Shown: positions 7,784-16,437, counted from the stretch's first letter. The stretch: DNA of 64,000 nt from Nocardia vaccinii NBRC 15922 (GCF_001613305.1 NZ_BDCC01000019.1:310001-374000); one strand, 5' to 3'. Numbers and translations are program-made. The notes: generated by a model not told the origin, from the sequence alone.

Positions 7784-9022
7784 GTGACGGACAATCAACC
7801 CATTGTGCTGGATCCGGTCGCTACCGATATCCACGGCGAAATTGCCCGTATACGAGACCTGGGCCCGGCAGCCCGGGTGGAACTACCCGGCGGGGTGGTG
7901 GTGTGGATGGTCACCGATTACGCCGCGCTGCGGCGGCTGATGACCGATCCGCAGGTCTCCAAGGAACCACAGGACTGGAAGACGTTGCGGGAGGGCCGGA
8001 TTCCACACGACTGGGTGATGAATCCGTGGATCGGCCTGCGCAACATGCTCAGGAGTTCGGGCGCCGAGCACGCACGTCTGCGCAAGGCGGTGGGTCCCGC
8101 GTTCGGCCCGCGCCGGGTACAGGATCTGCAGCCCAGGATAGCGGCGATCGTCACCGATCTGCTGGACGCGCTCGCGGACATCCCGGCGGGCGATATCGCG
8201 GATCTGCGCGCGGATTTCGCGCGTCCGTTGCCGATCAAGGTGATCACCGAGCTGATGGGAGTGCCGTCGGAGATCGCGACTCCGCTGTGCGAGCATGCGG
8301 ACGGCTCGTTGGACACCTCCGCCGCACCGGAGCAGGTGCAGCGGGACTTCACGGCGCTGCTGGATCTGGTCGCCCAGTTGATCGCCTACAAGCGCGAACA
8401 TCTGGGCGATGATCTGACCAGCACCCTGATCACCGGTCCGGACGAGGCCACCGGTCCGCTGCTGACCGATCAGGAACTGCTGGACACCCTGACGTTGATC
8501 ATCAGCGCGGGGCACGAGACGACGGTGAATCTGATCGATCAGACGATCGTCGCGCTGCTGACCCATCCGCGGGCCCGCGCCGAGGCCGTCGCCGGGGAGA
8601 TCGAATGGGAGGACGTGATCGAGGAGAGTCTGCGCTGGCAGTCGCCGATCGCGAATATGCCGTTCCGGTACACGCGGGCGGACATCGATCTGGGCGATGG
8701 TGTCCGGATTCCCGCGGGCGAGGCGATCCTGGCATCGTTCGCGGGGGCCAACCGCGACCCGAACGCGTTCGGCCGCAACGCCGACGAGTTCGATCCGTCG
8801 TGGGATCGCGAGACGGACAGCAAGGGCCACTTGGCGTTCGGTTACGGCGTGCACCACTGCCTGGGTGCACCGCTGGCCCGCCTCGAAGCGCGAATCGCCG
8901 TGCCCGCGTTACTGTCCCGCTTCCCGGATCTGCGATTGGCCACTGCGGCGAGCGAACTGCGGCCGATGCAGACCTTCGTCATGAACGGCCACAGGTCGTT
9001 ACCGGCTCGGCTGAGCGCTTAG
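7784..9022 (+). CDS. Cytochrome P450, CYP154-like
   Basis: A 412-residue P450 with all standard motifs: the I-helix SAGHETTVNL, K-helix EESLRW, and haem loop FGYGVHHCLGAPLARLEAR. The N-terminal region (IVLDPVATDIHGE, then ARVELPGGVVVWMVTDY) resembles Streptomyces CYP154 proteins. The GTG start has AAGGAG 6-7 bp upstream. It follows the EXXR-less P450 in the same order as the CYP157-CYP154 pairs of Streptomyces conservons, but the conservon kinase, roadblock, DUF742 and GTPase genes are not here. It probably hydroxylates a terpenoid, fatty or aromatic substrate; redox partners are not encoded nearby. Confidence 0.92.
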   Translation: MTDNQPIVLDPVATDIHGEIARIRDLGPAARVELPGGVVVWMVTDYAALRRLMTDPQVSKEPQDWKTLREGRIPHDWVMNPWIGLRNMLRSSGAEHARLRKAVGPAFGPRRVQDLQPRIAAIVTDLLDALADIPAGDIADLRADFARPLPIKVITELMGVPSEIATPLCEHADGSLDTSAAPEQVQRDFTALLDLVAQLIAYKREHLGDDLTSTLITGPDEATGPLLTDQELLDTLTLIISAGHETTVNLIDQTIVALLTHPRARAEAVAGEIEWEDVIEESLRWQSPIANMPFRYTRADIDLGDGVRIPAGEAILASFAGANRDPNAFGRNADEFDPSWDRETDSKGHLAFGYGVHHCLGAPLARLEARIAVPALLSRFPDLRLATAASELRPMQTFVMNGHRSLPARLSA

Positions 9023-9035
9023 CGGCCGAGTGCGA

Positions 9036-9064
9036 ACAGCGCCCGGGTCCCAATCGGGCGCTGT
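9036..9064. terminator. Bidirectional hairpin between convergent operons
   Basis: ACAGCGCCCG (9036-9045) and CGGGCGCTGT (9055-9064) form a perfect 10-bp stem with a 9-nt loop. It lies between the end of the P450 operon and the end of the oppositely transcribed kinase gene, where a shared terminator is expected. Confidence 0.6.
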
Positions 9065-9095
9065 CCGCGACATAGCTCAGGTCCGATCGTGAGCG

Positions 9096-10481
9096 CTATC
9101 CCCGGTAACGCGGATTGGCGACCCGCAGGCGGGACAGGACGGCGAGCGAGACCGCACGGCGAACCTTCTTGTCGGAGTAGGACAGTGACCCTGCGCGCAA
9201 TCGTGCGGCGAGTTCCGCCTCCGAGTCGCAGCCCAGCTCGCCGAGCAGCTCCGCGACCTCGGCGGTGGCCGCGGGCCCGGCCCGGAGTTCGCGGGCGGCG
9301 GTGCCGAGCAGGTTGACGCAGATTCGCATCAGGAATCGCTGGCGCTGTTGTTCGGCGGTCAGCGTGGGTGCGATCTCCTCGGTGAGCGTCTCGGCGACCA
9401 GATCGATGATTTCGGTGAGGTGGGGACGATCGTGCACCGTGAACGCCGGTTCGGGTGACGTTGGGGCGCTGACGGATTCGTCGAGCAGATCCAGTACGGC
9501 CAGCAGATCGTACTCCGATTCGCAGACGCGCCGCCCGATCGCGGCCAGTTCCACCGAGCGCTCCTCGCCGCCCAGGTGACGCTGCGCCTGGAATCTGCTG
9601 AGCACCAGCCACTTCAGCGTGCCGAACGTCTCCCACCAGTGCAATTCCTCTGGTGCAGGCCGGATTCCGGTGGCCTGGGCGTAGCCGTCCAGGAGTTGCT
9701 CGCGGGTTCCGAGTCCGCCGACCGGGGCCGATGCGCCGAAACGCCAGGCGCGCACGCACAGCCAGCCCAGATCCTCGATCGGATCGCCGCGATGGGCGAG
9801 CTCCCAATCCAGCACCGCGCGCACGCCGTCCGCGGTGATGAGAAAGTTGCCGATCCGGAAATCGCCGTGCACCAAAGTCTTCCGGCGGGGCGGCGGGCGA
9901 TGTTCGCGCAGCCAGCGCAGGCCCATCTCCACCGCCGGTCGCGGATCGTCCAGATCTCGGTAGATCTGCTCGATCGTGTCCAGCGAGTCCTCGTCGTCGA
10001 GCAGGTCGAGGGTGTCCAGCGGGGTGCGATGGATCAGGCCCAGGACGCGGCCGAGGTCCGCGGCGAGCCGATCGCGCACCGGTGCGAACTCCGGATCGCG
10101 GTGCAGCTTACGCGGAATCGACTCGCCCTCGACCATCTCCATCAGCAGATACGGTGCATCGATTCCGGGAGCGGTGTCCGCGGCGGCGAGTACGGTGGGC
10201 ACCGGCACCCCGGCCGAAGCGGCCGCCCGCAGGCAGGCCGCCTCGGCGCGCATCCGGGCGGCGTCGCCGTGCCCGGGAGGATCGCGGCGCAGGACCGCGC
10301 GCACGGTCTCCTCCGCATCGTCGCGGGCGGCGACGGCGTAGACCTGTTTACTCGCGCCGCCGGTGAATTGGCGCAGAGATACCTCGCCGATCCTGCGTCC
10401 GGTAGCCGCGCGCAACACCTCGCCGACGCCCTCGGCAAGCGTGATCGCTTCCGGCACAGGGGTATCCGGCGTCACAGCCAC
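9096..10481 (-). CDS. APH-type phosphotransferase family protein with C-terminal DUF6285-like region
   Basis: A 461-residue protein. Residues about 1-330 are an aminoglycoside-phosphotransferase-like kinase with the catalytic HGDFRIGNF and the DFG-equivalent VLDWELAHRGDP. The C-terminal part (from about ERSVELAAIGRR) is an alpha-helical domain found in this subfamily. Relatives form the kinase half of ACAD10/11 and of LvaA-type systems that phosphorylate hydroxyacyl-CoA rather than antibiotics. Its start overlaps the end of the upstream acyl-CoA dehydrogenase gene by 10 bp, which supports a joint reaction. It is the last gene of the minus-strand operon. Substrate assignment is inference. Confidence 0.87.
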   Translation of the reverse strand: MAVTPDTPVPEAITLAEGVGEVLRAATGRRIGEVSLRQFTGGASKQVYAVAARDDAEETVRAVLRRDPPGHGDAARMRAEAACLRAAASAGVPVPTVLAAADTAPGIDAPYLLMEMVEGESIPRKLHRDPEFAPVRDRLAADLGRVLGLIHRTPLDTLDLLDDEDSLDTIEQIYRDLDDPRPAVEMGLRWLREHRPPPRRKTLVHGDFRIGNFLITADGVRAVLDWELAHRGDPIEDLGWLCVRAWRFGASAPVGGLGTREQLLDGYAQATGIRPAPEELHWWETFGTLKWLVLSRFQAQRHLGGEERSVELAAIGRRVCESEYDLLAVLDLLDESVSAPTSPEPAFTVHDRPHLTEIIDLVAETLTEEIAPTLTAEQQRQRFLMRICVNLLGTAARELRAGPAATAEVAELLGELGCDSEAELAARLRAGSLSYSDKKVRRAVSLAVLSRLRVANPRYRG

Positions 10482-11662
10482 GGCGCTGCCTCGGGGGAAC
10501 GCAGCAGTCGGCGCGCGGTGGACATGCGGTGCACCTCGTCCGGGCCGTCGTAGACGCGCGCGTAACGGGCCTGCCGATACATGCGTTCGAGCGGGGTGTC
10601 GGCCGTCAGGCCGAGCGCGCCGTGCACCTGGATGGCGCGATCGATCACGTTGTGCAGCATGCGCGCCCCCCAGAACTTGATCAGTCCGACTCGCACCCGG
10701 TAGTCCTCCCCGGCGTCCATCGCGCGGGCCGCGTCGAGCGTCATCAGCCGGGCGGCGTGGATCTCGGCGGCCGATTCGGCGATGTATCGGTGGATCTCAC
10801 CCTTCTCGGCGAGCAGGGAACCGTGCGCGTACCGGGTGTTGGCGCGCTCGCACATCAGCTCGTATGCGCGCTGAGCCTGGCCGAGCCAGCGCATGCAGTG
10901 GAAGATGCGGCCGGGCCCGAGCCGATCCTGCGCCACCGCGAAACCCTTGCCGCGCTCGCCCAGCAGACTCTCGGCCGGGACCCGGACGTCGGTGAGCCGG
11001 ACCTCGTAGTGGTCGCTGGGGTCGTGCCCCATGGTCGGGATGGCCCGGACGATCTCGAAGCCCGGGGTGTCGGTCGGCACGATGATCGCGCTGATCCGGG
11101 AATGTCTCGGCACGGAGTCGGATTCGGTATTGGCGAATACCGTGCAGTAGCCCGCCTGCGCCGCGCCGGTGGTGAACCACTTGTGCCCGTTGATGACCCA
11201 GGTGTCGCCGTCGAGTTCGGCGCGGGTGGCGATGAGAGTCGGATCGGACCCGGCGACCTCGGGCTCGGTCAGCCCGACCGAGGGCAGCACAGCACCGGCC
11301 ACCATGGGCGGAATCCAGCGTCGGCGCTGCTCCTCGGTGCCGTGCCGGTGCAGCATCAGGGTGTCCTGCATGGAGACCGAACCGACCGCCAGCTGACCGA
11401 ATTCCGATCGGCCGATGATCTCGTTGAGATAGACGAAATCCAGGAAAGGCACTCCGCCGCCGCCGATATCGGCCGGATGTCCGAGCGCCCACAGATCCAG
11501 TTCCTTGGCCCGGCCGCGCAGCCGGTCGAGTTCCGCGGCCGCGGCCGCGTCGTCCCGGATCAGCACCGGCTCCTGCGGAATGACCTCACTGTCGATGAAT
11601 TCCCGCATCCGCGAGGCCAATTCGGCGATACGGCCCTCGGGCCGGTCCATGGTCGTCATCAC
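10472..11662 (-). CDS. Acyl-CoA dehydrogenase family protein (ACAD10/11-like)
   Basis: A 396-residue FAD enzyme with the usual ACAD layout: N-terminal helices, the middle beta-domain (GLTEPEVAGSDPTLIATRAE, HKWFTTGA), and the C-terminal helical domain ending IQVHGALGLTADTPLERMYRQARYARVYDGPDEVH. It is the ACAD10/11 type, usually found next to an APH-like kinase as here. In that chemistry the dehydrogenase fold removes phosphate from a phospho-acyl-CoA to give an enoyl-CoA. Its ATG overlaps the stop of the NTF2-like gene (TGATG), implying translational coupling. Ordinary acyl-CoA dehydrogenation is the alternative. Confidence 0.88.
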   Translation of the reverse strand: MMTTMDRPEGRIAELASRMREFIDSEVIPQEPVLIRDDAAAAAELDRLRGRAKELDLWALGHPADIGGGGVPFLDFVYLNEIIGRSEFGQLAVGSVSMQDTLMLHRHGTEEQRRRWIPPMVAGAVLPSVGLTEPEVAGSDPTLIATRAELDGDTWVINGHKWFTTGAAQAGYCTVFANTESDSVPRHSRISAIIVPTDTPGFEIVRAIPTMGHDPSDHYEVRLTDVRVPAESLLGERGKGFAVAQDRLGPGRIFHCMRWLGQAQRAYELMCERANTRYAHGSLLAEKGEIHRYIAESAAEIHAARLMTLDAARAMDAGEDYRVRVGLIKFWGARMLHNVIDRAIQVHGALGLTADTPLERMYRQARYARVYDGPDEVHRMSTARRLLRSPEAAPWL

Positions 11663-12045
11663 TGCTCCCGGGTCGAGGCGGATACCGCGTAGAGCGGCTG
11701 GATCGCGGCGGAGTCCACGTATTCGTCGATGCGCGTGATCCGGCCGTCCCGCACCTGCACGAACATTCCGGCCGGGATCTCCAGCGGGCCGTGTCCGGGC
11801 AGGTTACCGCGCAGGACGTGCTGCTGGGCGAACCCCTCGGGCAGCGGATAACGCCGGATGTCCTCGTAGCGAAGGTTTTCCACCGTTCGCGCCAGCCAGC
11901 GCAGCACCCGCAGGTTCTCTCCGACGGTCTCCTCCGTGTTCTTCTCGTTGTGCCAGATGCGTGCATCGGGTGCGTACAGATCGGTGAGCGCCGCCGCATC
12001 GCCACTGCTGACAGCGGCGAAGAAGCGATCGGCCAGTTCATTCAC
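11659..12045 (-). CDS. Nuclear transport factor 2 / SnoaL-like protein
   Basis: A 128-residue NTF2-fold protein (MNELADRFFAAVSSGDAAALTDLY start, RDGRITRIDEYVD near the C-terminus). Such proteins are small isomerases, dehydratases or ligand binders in catabolic and biosynthetic clusters. It is coupled by a start/stop overlap to the dehydrogenase gene, so it may act on a neighbouring intermediate. No catalytic residue set can be assigned with certainty. Confidence 0.8.
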   Translation of the reverse strand: MNELADRFFAAVSSGDAAALTDLYAPDARIWHNEKNTEETVGENLRVLRWLARTVENLRYEDIRRYPLPEGFAQQHVLRGNLPGHGPLEIPAGMFVQVRDGRITRIDEYVDSAAIQPLYAVSASTREQ

Positions 12046-12093
12046 GGTTTGGGACCTCTTCCCGGGGTGGATAATTCGCTTCTCGTCGTGGGA

Positions 12094-12993
12094 TCACCGG
12101 GTCGGTACCGACCGGCCGCCCGCGGCGAGCAGATTGCTGGCGACGGGTTTGCCCAGCAGATCCGAGATCAGCCGGGCCGCGTCCAGGGCTCGGTCGATAT
12201 CGATGCCGGTGGCGATCCCGCCGTCCTCGAACATGTAGGCCAGCTCCTCGGTGGCGATATTGCCGCTGGCGCCCGGCGCGAACGGGCAACCGCCGAGACC
12301 GCCTGCAGCGGAATCGAATTGACGAACACCCTCACCGTAGGCGGCCCAGGCGTTGGCCAGGCCCTGGCCTCGGGTGTTGTGCAGGTGGACGCCCGGAACG
12401 GTCGTCGGCGCCGCCGCCCGGACCCGGCCGAGGACATCGATCATCCGGATCGGTGAGGCGGTGCCGATCGTATCGGCGACGGCCAAGGCATCGGCTCCCG
12501 AAGCCATTGCGCTCCGGGCGATCTCGGCCACCCGCTCCGGCGGAGTCGGCCCGTCGAACGGGCAGTCGAACGCGATGGCGATGATCACCTCGAGGTATCC
12601 GCCCGCCTCGTGCACCAACTCGGCGATCGGCTCGATGAGCGCGACCGACGCGGCGCTGTCGCGCCCGACGTTCGCCCGGCTGTGCCCGTCCGAGGCCGAT
12701 ACCACGTATTCGACCCGCGTGATCCCCGCGGCCAGGGCCCGCCGCGCACCGCCGAGGCTCGCGACCAGGGCGGAGAATTGCACGCCGGGCCACCGATGTA
12801 GCTGGGCCGCAACGGCTTCCGCGTCGGCCAAGGATGGAACGGCGCGCGGGGAGACGAAGGAGGTCACCTCGATCCGGCGCACTCCCGTGGCCACCAGCGC
12901 ATCGATGAACTCGAGTTTGGCCTCGGTCGGAATAGGCTCCTCTATCTGTAGCCCGTCGCGGGGCCCGACCTCGCGGATATCGACGGCGTTCAT
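12094..12993 (-). CDS. Hydroxymethylglutaryl-CoA lyase-like protein
   Basis: A 299-residue TIM-barrel lyase of the HMG-CoA lyase/DRE-TIM family. The start VDIREVGPRDGLQIEE carries the metal and catalytic residues, HLHNTRGQGLAN holds metal-binding histidines, and GGLGGCPFAPGASGN is the HMG-CoA lyase signature with its active-site cysteine. It should cleave a 3-hydroxy-3-methylacyl-CoA to acetyl-CoA plus a ketone or acetoacetate. The start overlaps the stop of the CoA-transferase gene by 4 bp. HMG-CoA itself need not be the substrate; the neighbours suggest another branched 3-hydroxyacyl-CoA. Confidence 0.88.
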   Translation of the reverse strand: MNAVDIREVGPRDGLQIEEPIPTEAKLEFIDALVATGVRRIEVTSFVSPRAVPSLADAEAVAAQLHRWPGVQFSALVASLGGARRALAAGITRVEYVVSASDGHSRANVGRDSAASVALIEPIAELVHEAGGYLEVIIAIAFDCPFDGPTPPERVAEIARSAMASGADALAVADTIGTASPIRMIDVLGRVRAAAPTTVPGVHLHNTRGQGLANAWAAYGEGVRQFDSAAGGLGGCPFAPGASGNIATEELAYMFEDGGIATGIDIDRALDAARLISDLLGKPVASNLLAAGGRSVPTR

Positions 12994-14252
12994 GCGATCG
13001 TGCCCTGTTCGCGCAGCTGGGAGAGGCGCTCGTCGTCATAACCGAGCACCTCGCTCAGCACCTCGTCGGTATGCGTCCCCGGACGGCTCGCACCGCCCCA
13101 GCGCACCCCGCCGGAGGTCTCGCTCAGCCGGGGCACCACCCCGACACCCTTGGCGGGAACCGGATCGAATCCGGTGTCCTGGCTGGTCAGCGAGGGGTCG
13201 ACGTGATCGACGAAGATGCCGCGGGCGAGGAACTGCGGATCGGCCATGACCTCGGCGACGGTATTCACCGGCCCCGCGACGACACCGTGTGCGGCCAGTT
13301 TCTCGATCAGGTCGGTGGCGCTGAAATCCGCTGCCCAGGCGGCGATCAGCTCATCGAGTTCGTCCTGATGCTCACCGCGCGAGCTGTGGTTGACGTAGCG
13401 GGGATCGTCGGCGAGTCCGGGACGTCCCATGGCCTCGGTCAAGCGACGGAACACCGTGTCCTGGTTGGCCGCGATGATCACCCACAGACCGTCCTTGGAC
13501 AGATACAGATTCGACGGCGCCACCCGGTCCAGCCGGGTGCCCGAGGGCTGCCGCACATGGCCGGTCTTGTGGTAGTCGGGGACGGTGGACTCCTGAATGG
13601 CCAGCGATGCCTCGGTGAGGGCGGCGTCGACGATCTGCCCGCGCCCGGTCCGCTCGCGCGCCAGCAGCGCGGCCAGCACGCCCTGGAAGGCGAACAGGCC
13701 GGCCAGGCTGTCACCGATGGACAGCGCCATGCGCGGCGGCGCCTGACCGGGAAATCCGTTCAGATGGCGCAGACCGCTGATGCCCTCGGCGACCGAGGCG
13801 TACCCCGGCCGCGCGGCGTACGGCCCGGTCTGCCCGTATCCGGACACTCGCGCCAGCACCAGCCGTGGATTGCGGGCGGAGAGTTCGTCGTATCCGATGC
13901 CCCAGCGTTCCAGCGTGCCGGGCCGGAAACTCTCCACCACGACGTCCGCGGTGGCCGCGAGATCCAGGAAGATCTTCCGCCCCGCCTCGGTGCGCAGATC
14001 CAGGCTCATGCACCGCTTGTTGCGCGCGTGCACGGCCCAGAAGTACTGGTGACCGCCCTGGGCCTGACCCCAGTCACGCAGTGGGTCGGGGCGATCCGGC
14101 GCCTCGATCTTGATCACGTCGGCGCCCATATCTCCGAGCAGGCGACCGCAGTAGGGCCCGGCGATGAGCGTGCCGAGTTCCAGAACGCGGAACCCGTCCA
14201 GCGGGCCGGGGGTGGTGCTCGTGTCGCCCGTGGGGGCGAGAGCTGATGTCAT
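12990..14252 (-). CDS. CoA transferase, family III (CaiB/BaiF)
   Basis: A 420-residue family III CoA transferase. Typical are FRVLELGTLIAGPYCGRLLGDMGADVIKIE at the N-terminus, NKRCMSLDL, and the catalytic Asp in ALSIGDSLAG. It should move CoA between a dicarboxylyl- or acyl-CoA donor and an acid in the degradation route. It is the first gene of the minus-strand operon, lies 28 bp after the tetR gene, and overlaps the lyase gene by 4 bp. A Shine-Dalgarno-like GGAGG lies upstream of the ATG at 14252. Substrates are unknown. Confidence 0.9.
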   Translation of the reverse strand: MTSALAPTGDTSTTPGPLDGFRVLELGTLIAGPYCGRLLGDMGADVIKIEAPDRPDPLRDWGQAQGGHQYFWAVHARNKRCMSLDLRTEAGRKIFLDLAATADVVVESFRPGTLERWGIGYDELSARNPRLVLARVSGYGQTGPYAARPGYASVAEGISGLRHLNGFPGQAPPRMALSIGDSLAGLFAFQGVLAALLARERTGRGQIVDAALTEASLAIQESTVPDYHKTGHVRQPSGTRLDRVAPSNLYLSKDGLWVIIAANQDTVFRRLTEAMGRPGLADDPRYVNHSSRGEHQDELDELIAAWAADFSATDLIEKLAAHGVVAGPVNTVAEVMADPQFLARGIFVDHVDPSLTSQDTGFDPVPAKGVGVVPRLSETSGGVRWGGASRPGTHTDEVLSEVLGYDDERLSQLREQGTIA

Positions 14253-14280
14253 GGGTGCCTCCTGGCTCGGCGCCGATGTG

Positions 14281-14916
14281 TCATTGCTCGTCCGGATCGA
14301 GCCCGAGTGCGCCGACGGACATCCGGTCGAGCGTGTCCAGCAGGGCGTCTTCGTCGGCGTCCTCGCCCTGGATCAGCCACAGGTAGATCGTGTGCTCCAC
14401 CATCGCGGCCATGACGCGCGCCGCCAGCTCGGGATCGAGCTTCGGACGGACCAGCCCCTCATCCTGCCAGCGTGCGATGGCTTTGGAGGTGCGTTCGATG
14501 AGCCCGCGGCGGTGTTCGTGCCGCAGCTGCCGGAACTCCTCGTTGAACGTGGCGACCTGTTCGACGATCGCCATCATCCGGGCGTTGCGCCGATACGCCC
14601 GGTAGTAGGAACGGTTCGCCGCGATGAGTTTCGCCGCGGGGGACAGGTTCGCCGCGGTCGGCTCGCGGCGGTGCATATCCTCGAACAACCGGGTGCTCAG
14701 CTCGCCGAAGACGTGTTCCTTCGACTCGAAGTAGCGATAGAAGGTGCCGTAGGAGACGTTCGCCTCCTGCGATATCTGCTCGACCCGGGTGTCCAGGAAG
14801 CCGACGGATTCGAAGACCGTCCGGGCGGCATCGAGCAACGCCTCACGCGTCTTGCGGCCCCGCGGCGTCAAGGTATCGGCCGCGGCGGCGGGGCTATTGA
14901 CAGATGACTTCGCCAC
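14281..14916 (-). CDS. TetR family transcriptional regulator
   Basis: About 211 residues with an N-terminal helix-turn-helix (TREALLDAARTVFESVGFLDTRVEQISQEANVSYGTFYRYFESK) and an all-helical ligand domain. I place the start at GTG 14916 (VAKSSVNSP); the frame is open to an ATG at 14952, but that would put the start inside the operator. It leads the minus-strand operon and is divergent from a VOC gene. The same 19-bp palindrome lies here and before the cyclase gene, so it probably represses itself, the catabolic operons and the transport genes until a pathway compound is present. Confidence 0.88.
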   Translation of the reverse strand: MAKSSVNSPAAAADTLTPRGRKTREALLDAARTVFESVGFLDTRVEQISQEANVSYGTFYRYFESKEHVFGELSTRLFEDMHRREPTAANLSPAAKLIAANRSYYRAYRRNARMMAIVEQVATFNEEFRQLRHEHRRGLIERTSKAIARWQDEGLVRPKLDPELAARVMAAMVEHTIYLWLIQGEDADEDALLDTLDRMSVGALGLDPDEQ

Positions 14917-14937
14917 GGACCACACTATCCAACAACA

Positions 14938-14956
14938 TGACATGACTGTCAAGTCA
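14938..14956. promoter_or_regulatory. TetR-type operator, copy 2
   Basis: TGACATGACTGTCAAGTCA is a 19-bp palindrome in the divergent tetR/VOC intergenic region. It differs from copy 1 at 3678-3696 by one base and is the more symmetrical copy. The location suits autorepression and control of both directions. Confidence 0.8.
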
Positions 14957-15044
14957 TTTTGTGCGCGGCGAAACCGTCCGAGTTCGTGGTCGCGACCCGC
15001 GGATCGGTTCCGGACGTCGAACCCTCACAGCAGGAAGGAATGCC

Positions 15045-15611
15045 ATGAGCCCCTCCAATCCGAAATATCAGCTAGGCGGGATCAATCACCTCGCACTGGT
15101 GTGCTCCGATATGCGGCGAACCATTGATTTCTATTCGGGGACACTCGGTATGCCGTTGATCAAGACTATCGAACTGCCCGGGAACCTGGGCCAGCATTTC
15201 TTCTTCGACTGCGGTGGAGGGAACAGCCTCGCCTTCTTCTGGCTCGCCGACGCTCCAGACGCCAGCCCGGGGCTCGCCGCGCCGAAGGGCCTGCCCGATG
15301 AGGGCGAGCTGCTCAGCGGGGTCGGATCGATGAATCACGTCGCATTCGCGGTGCCGCCGGAGTTGTTCGACGAGTACTACGAGCGCGTCGCGGCCGAGGG
15401 TATCAAGGTCAGCCGGATCCTCAACCACGACGACAGCCCCCGGGGCGTTTCCCGCGAGGTGCACGAGGGCACCTTCGTGCGGTCGTTCTATTTCCAGGAC
15501 CCCGACGGAGTGCTGCTCGAATTCGCCTGCTGGACACGTACTTTCACTGAGGCGGATGTCTCACACGAGCCGAAGACCGCCGCCGACCGGCACGTGTCCG
15601 CCGGACTCTGA
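15045..15611 (+). CDS. VOC family protein (extradiol dioxygenase/glyoxalase-like)
   Basis: A 188-residue VOC protein starting MSPSNPKYQLGGINHLALVCSDM, with FYSGTLGMPLIKTIELPG and the C-terminal module QDPDGVLLEFACW. The His of INHLALV, His of SMNHVAF and Glu of LLEFACW match the metal-ligand pattern of the fold. The ATG at 15045 has AGGAAGGA 5-8 bp upstream. It is the first plus-strand gene of the TetR-controlled region, followed by a carboxymuconolactone-decarboxylase-like gene. Ring cleavage or isomerisation is possible; the substrate is not known. Confidence 0.85.
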   Translation: MSPSNPKYQLGGINHLALVCSDMRRTIDFYSGTLGMPLIKTIELPGNLGQHFFFDCGGGNSLAFFWLADAPDASPGLAAPKGLPDEGELLSGVGSMNHVAFAVPPELFDEYYERVAAEGIKVSRILNHDDSPRGVSREVHEGTFVRSFYFQDPDGVLLEFACWTRTFTEADVSHEPKTAADRHVSAGL

Positions 15612-15672
15612 CCCTCCCGCATCAGCCGAATTTCCACCACCCGGACACCTACAACCTCAAGGATTACGAACC

Positions 15673-16314
15673 ATGCCGCGTCTTCGCGAAGTGCCGCGCG
15701 CCGAAGTCACCGACGAACGGATTCTGTTCTACTACGACCGGCTGTTCGGGCCCGACAAGGACCCGGCCGTCGACCACGGCACCATTCACGCCACTCCCGG
15801 CGATTGGTGGACCGTGTTCGCCCAGTCTCCGGACGTATTCCGCCATGCGGTAAGGGGTTTCGCCGTCTACCGCAATGCGACGCTGGATCCGAAACTGCGC
15901 GAACTCGGACAGAGCCGGGCCGGATATGCCCGCGGCAGCCAGTTCGTATTCTCCCAGCACTGCAAGCAGATGCGTTCGCTGGGCGTCGCCGAGGAGAAGA
16001 TCGCCGCGATCCCGCACTGGCAGGTCGCCGACTGCTTCTCCGCACTCGAGCGCGCCGTGCTCGCCTACACCGACGGGCTGGTCTACGACGGCGGGCGGGT
16101 TCCGGACGAGGTGTTCGCGGTACTGAAGGCCAATCTCAGCGATCCGGAGATCCTGCAGCTGACCTACATCACCGCGCTGTACGACATGCACGCGACCATG
16201 TGCCGCGCATTGCGCCTGGAATTCGACGACCGCCCGGAACTCATCGAGGAGGTGCAGATCCCCGAGGGTGTCGAGGTGGCGGACCTTTCCGCCGATCTGG
16301 CTGGAGGCCAGTGA
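15673..16314 (+). CDS. Carboxymuconolactone decarboxylase family protein
   Basis: A 213-residue AhpD/CMD-like helical protein (MPRLREVPRAEVTDERILFYYDRLFG). The core has RNATLDPKLRELGQSRAGYARGSQFVFSQHCKQMRSLGV, where the Cys-x-x-Cys of AhpD peroxidases is missing and HCKQM replaces it. It is therefore more likely a decarboxylase/isomerase-like member than a disulfide reductase. It lies 61 bp after the VOC gene on the same strand and ends at a strong hairpin. Its role in the same pathway is inferred from position. Confidence 0.82.
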   Translation: MPRLREVPRAEVTDERILFYYDRLFGPDKDPAVDHGTIHATPGDWWTVFAQSPDVFRHAVRGFAVYRNATLDPKLRELGQSRAGYARGSQFVFSQHCKQMRSLGVAEEKIAAIPHWQVADCFSALERAVLAYTDGLVYDGGRVPDEVFAVLKANLSDPEILQLTYITALYDMHATMCRALRLEFDDRPELIEEVQIPEGVEVADLSADLAGGQ

Positions 16315-16353
16315 CTTCCGGTCACCGGGGCTGAGGAGTCCCCGGTATGCGAC

Positions 16354-16385
16354 AGGCCGGGCCCGGTACGTGCCGGGCCCGGCCT
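16354..16385. terminator. Bidirectional hairpin terminator
   Basis: Arms AGGCCGGGCCCGG (16354-16366) and CCGGGCCCGGCCT (16373-16385) pair over 13 bp with a 6-nt loop. It lies between two convergent genes. Confidence 0.7.
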
Positions 16386-16437
16386 GGTTTCGGTCGCCGA
16401 TCGCGTGACGCTGGGCCTCGGGCCCACCGGCAGGGAG

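Noticed and set aside
9096..10481. Aminoglycoside resistance phosphotransferase
   Set aside because: The neighbours are acyl-CoA metabolism genes and the protein has a C-terminal domain typical of the ACAD10/11 kinase group.
14917..14952. Earlier ATG start for the TetR gene at 14952
   Set aside because: It would place the start codon inside the operator, and the extra residues (MTVMSCCWIVW) do not look like a TetR N-terminus.
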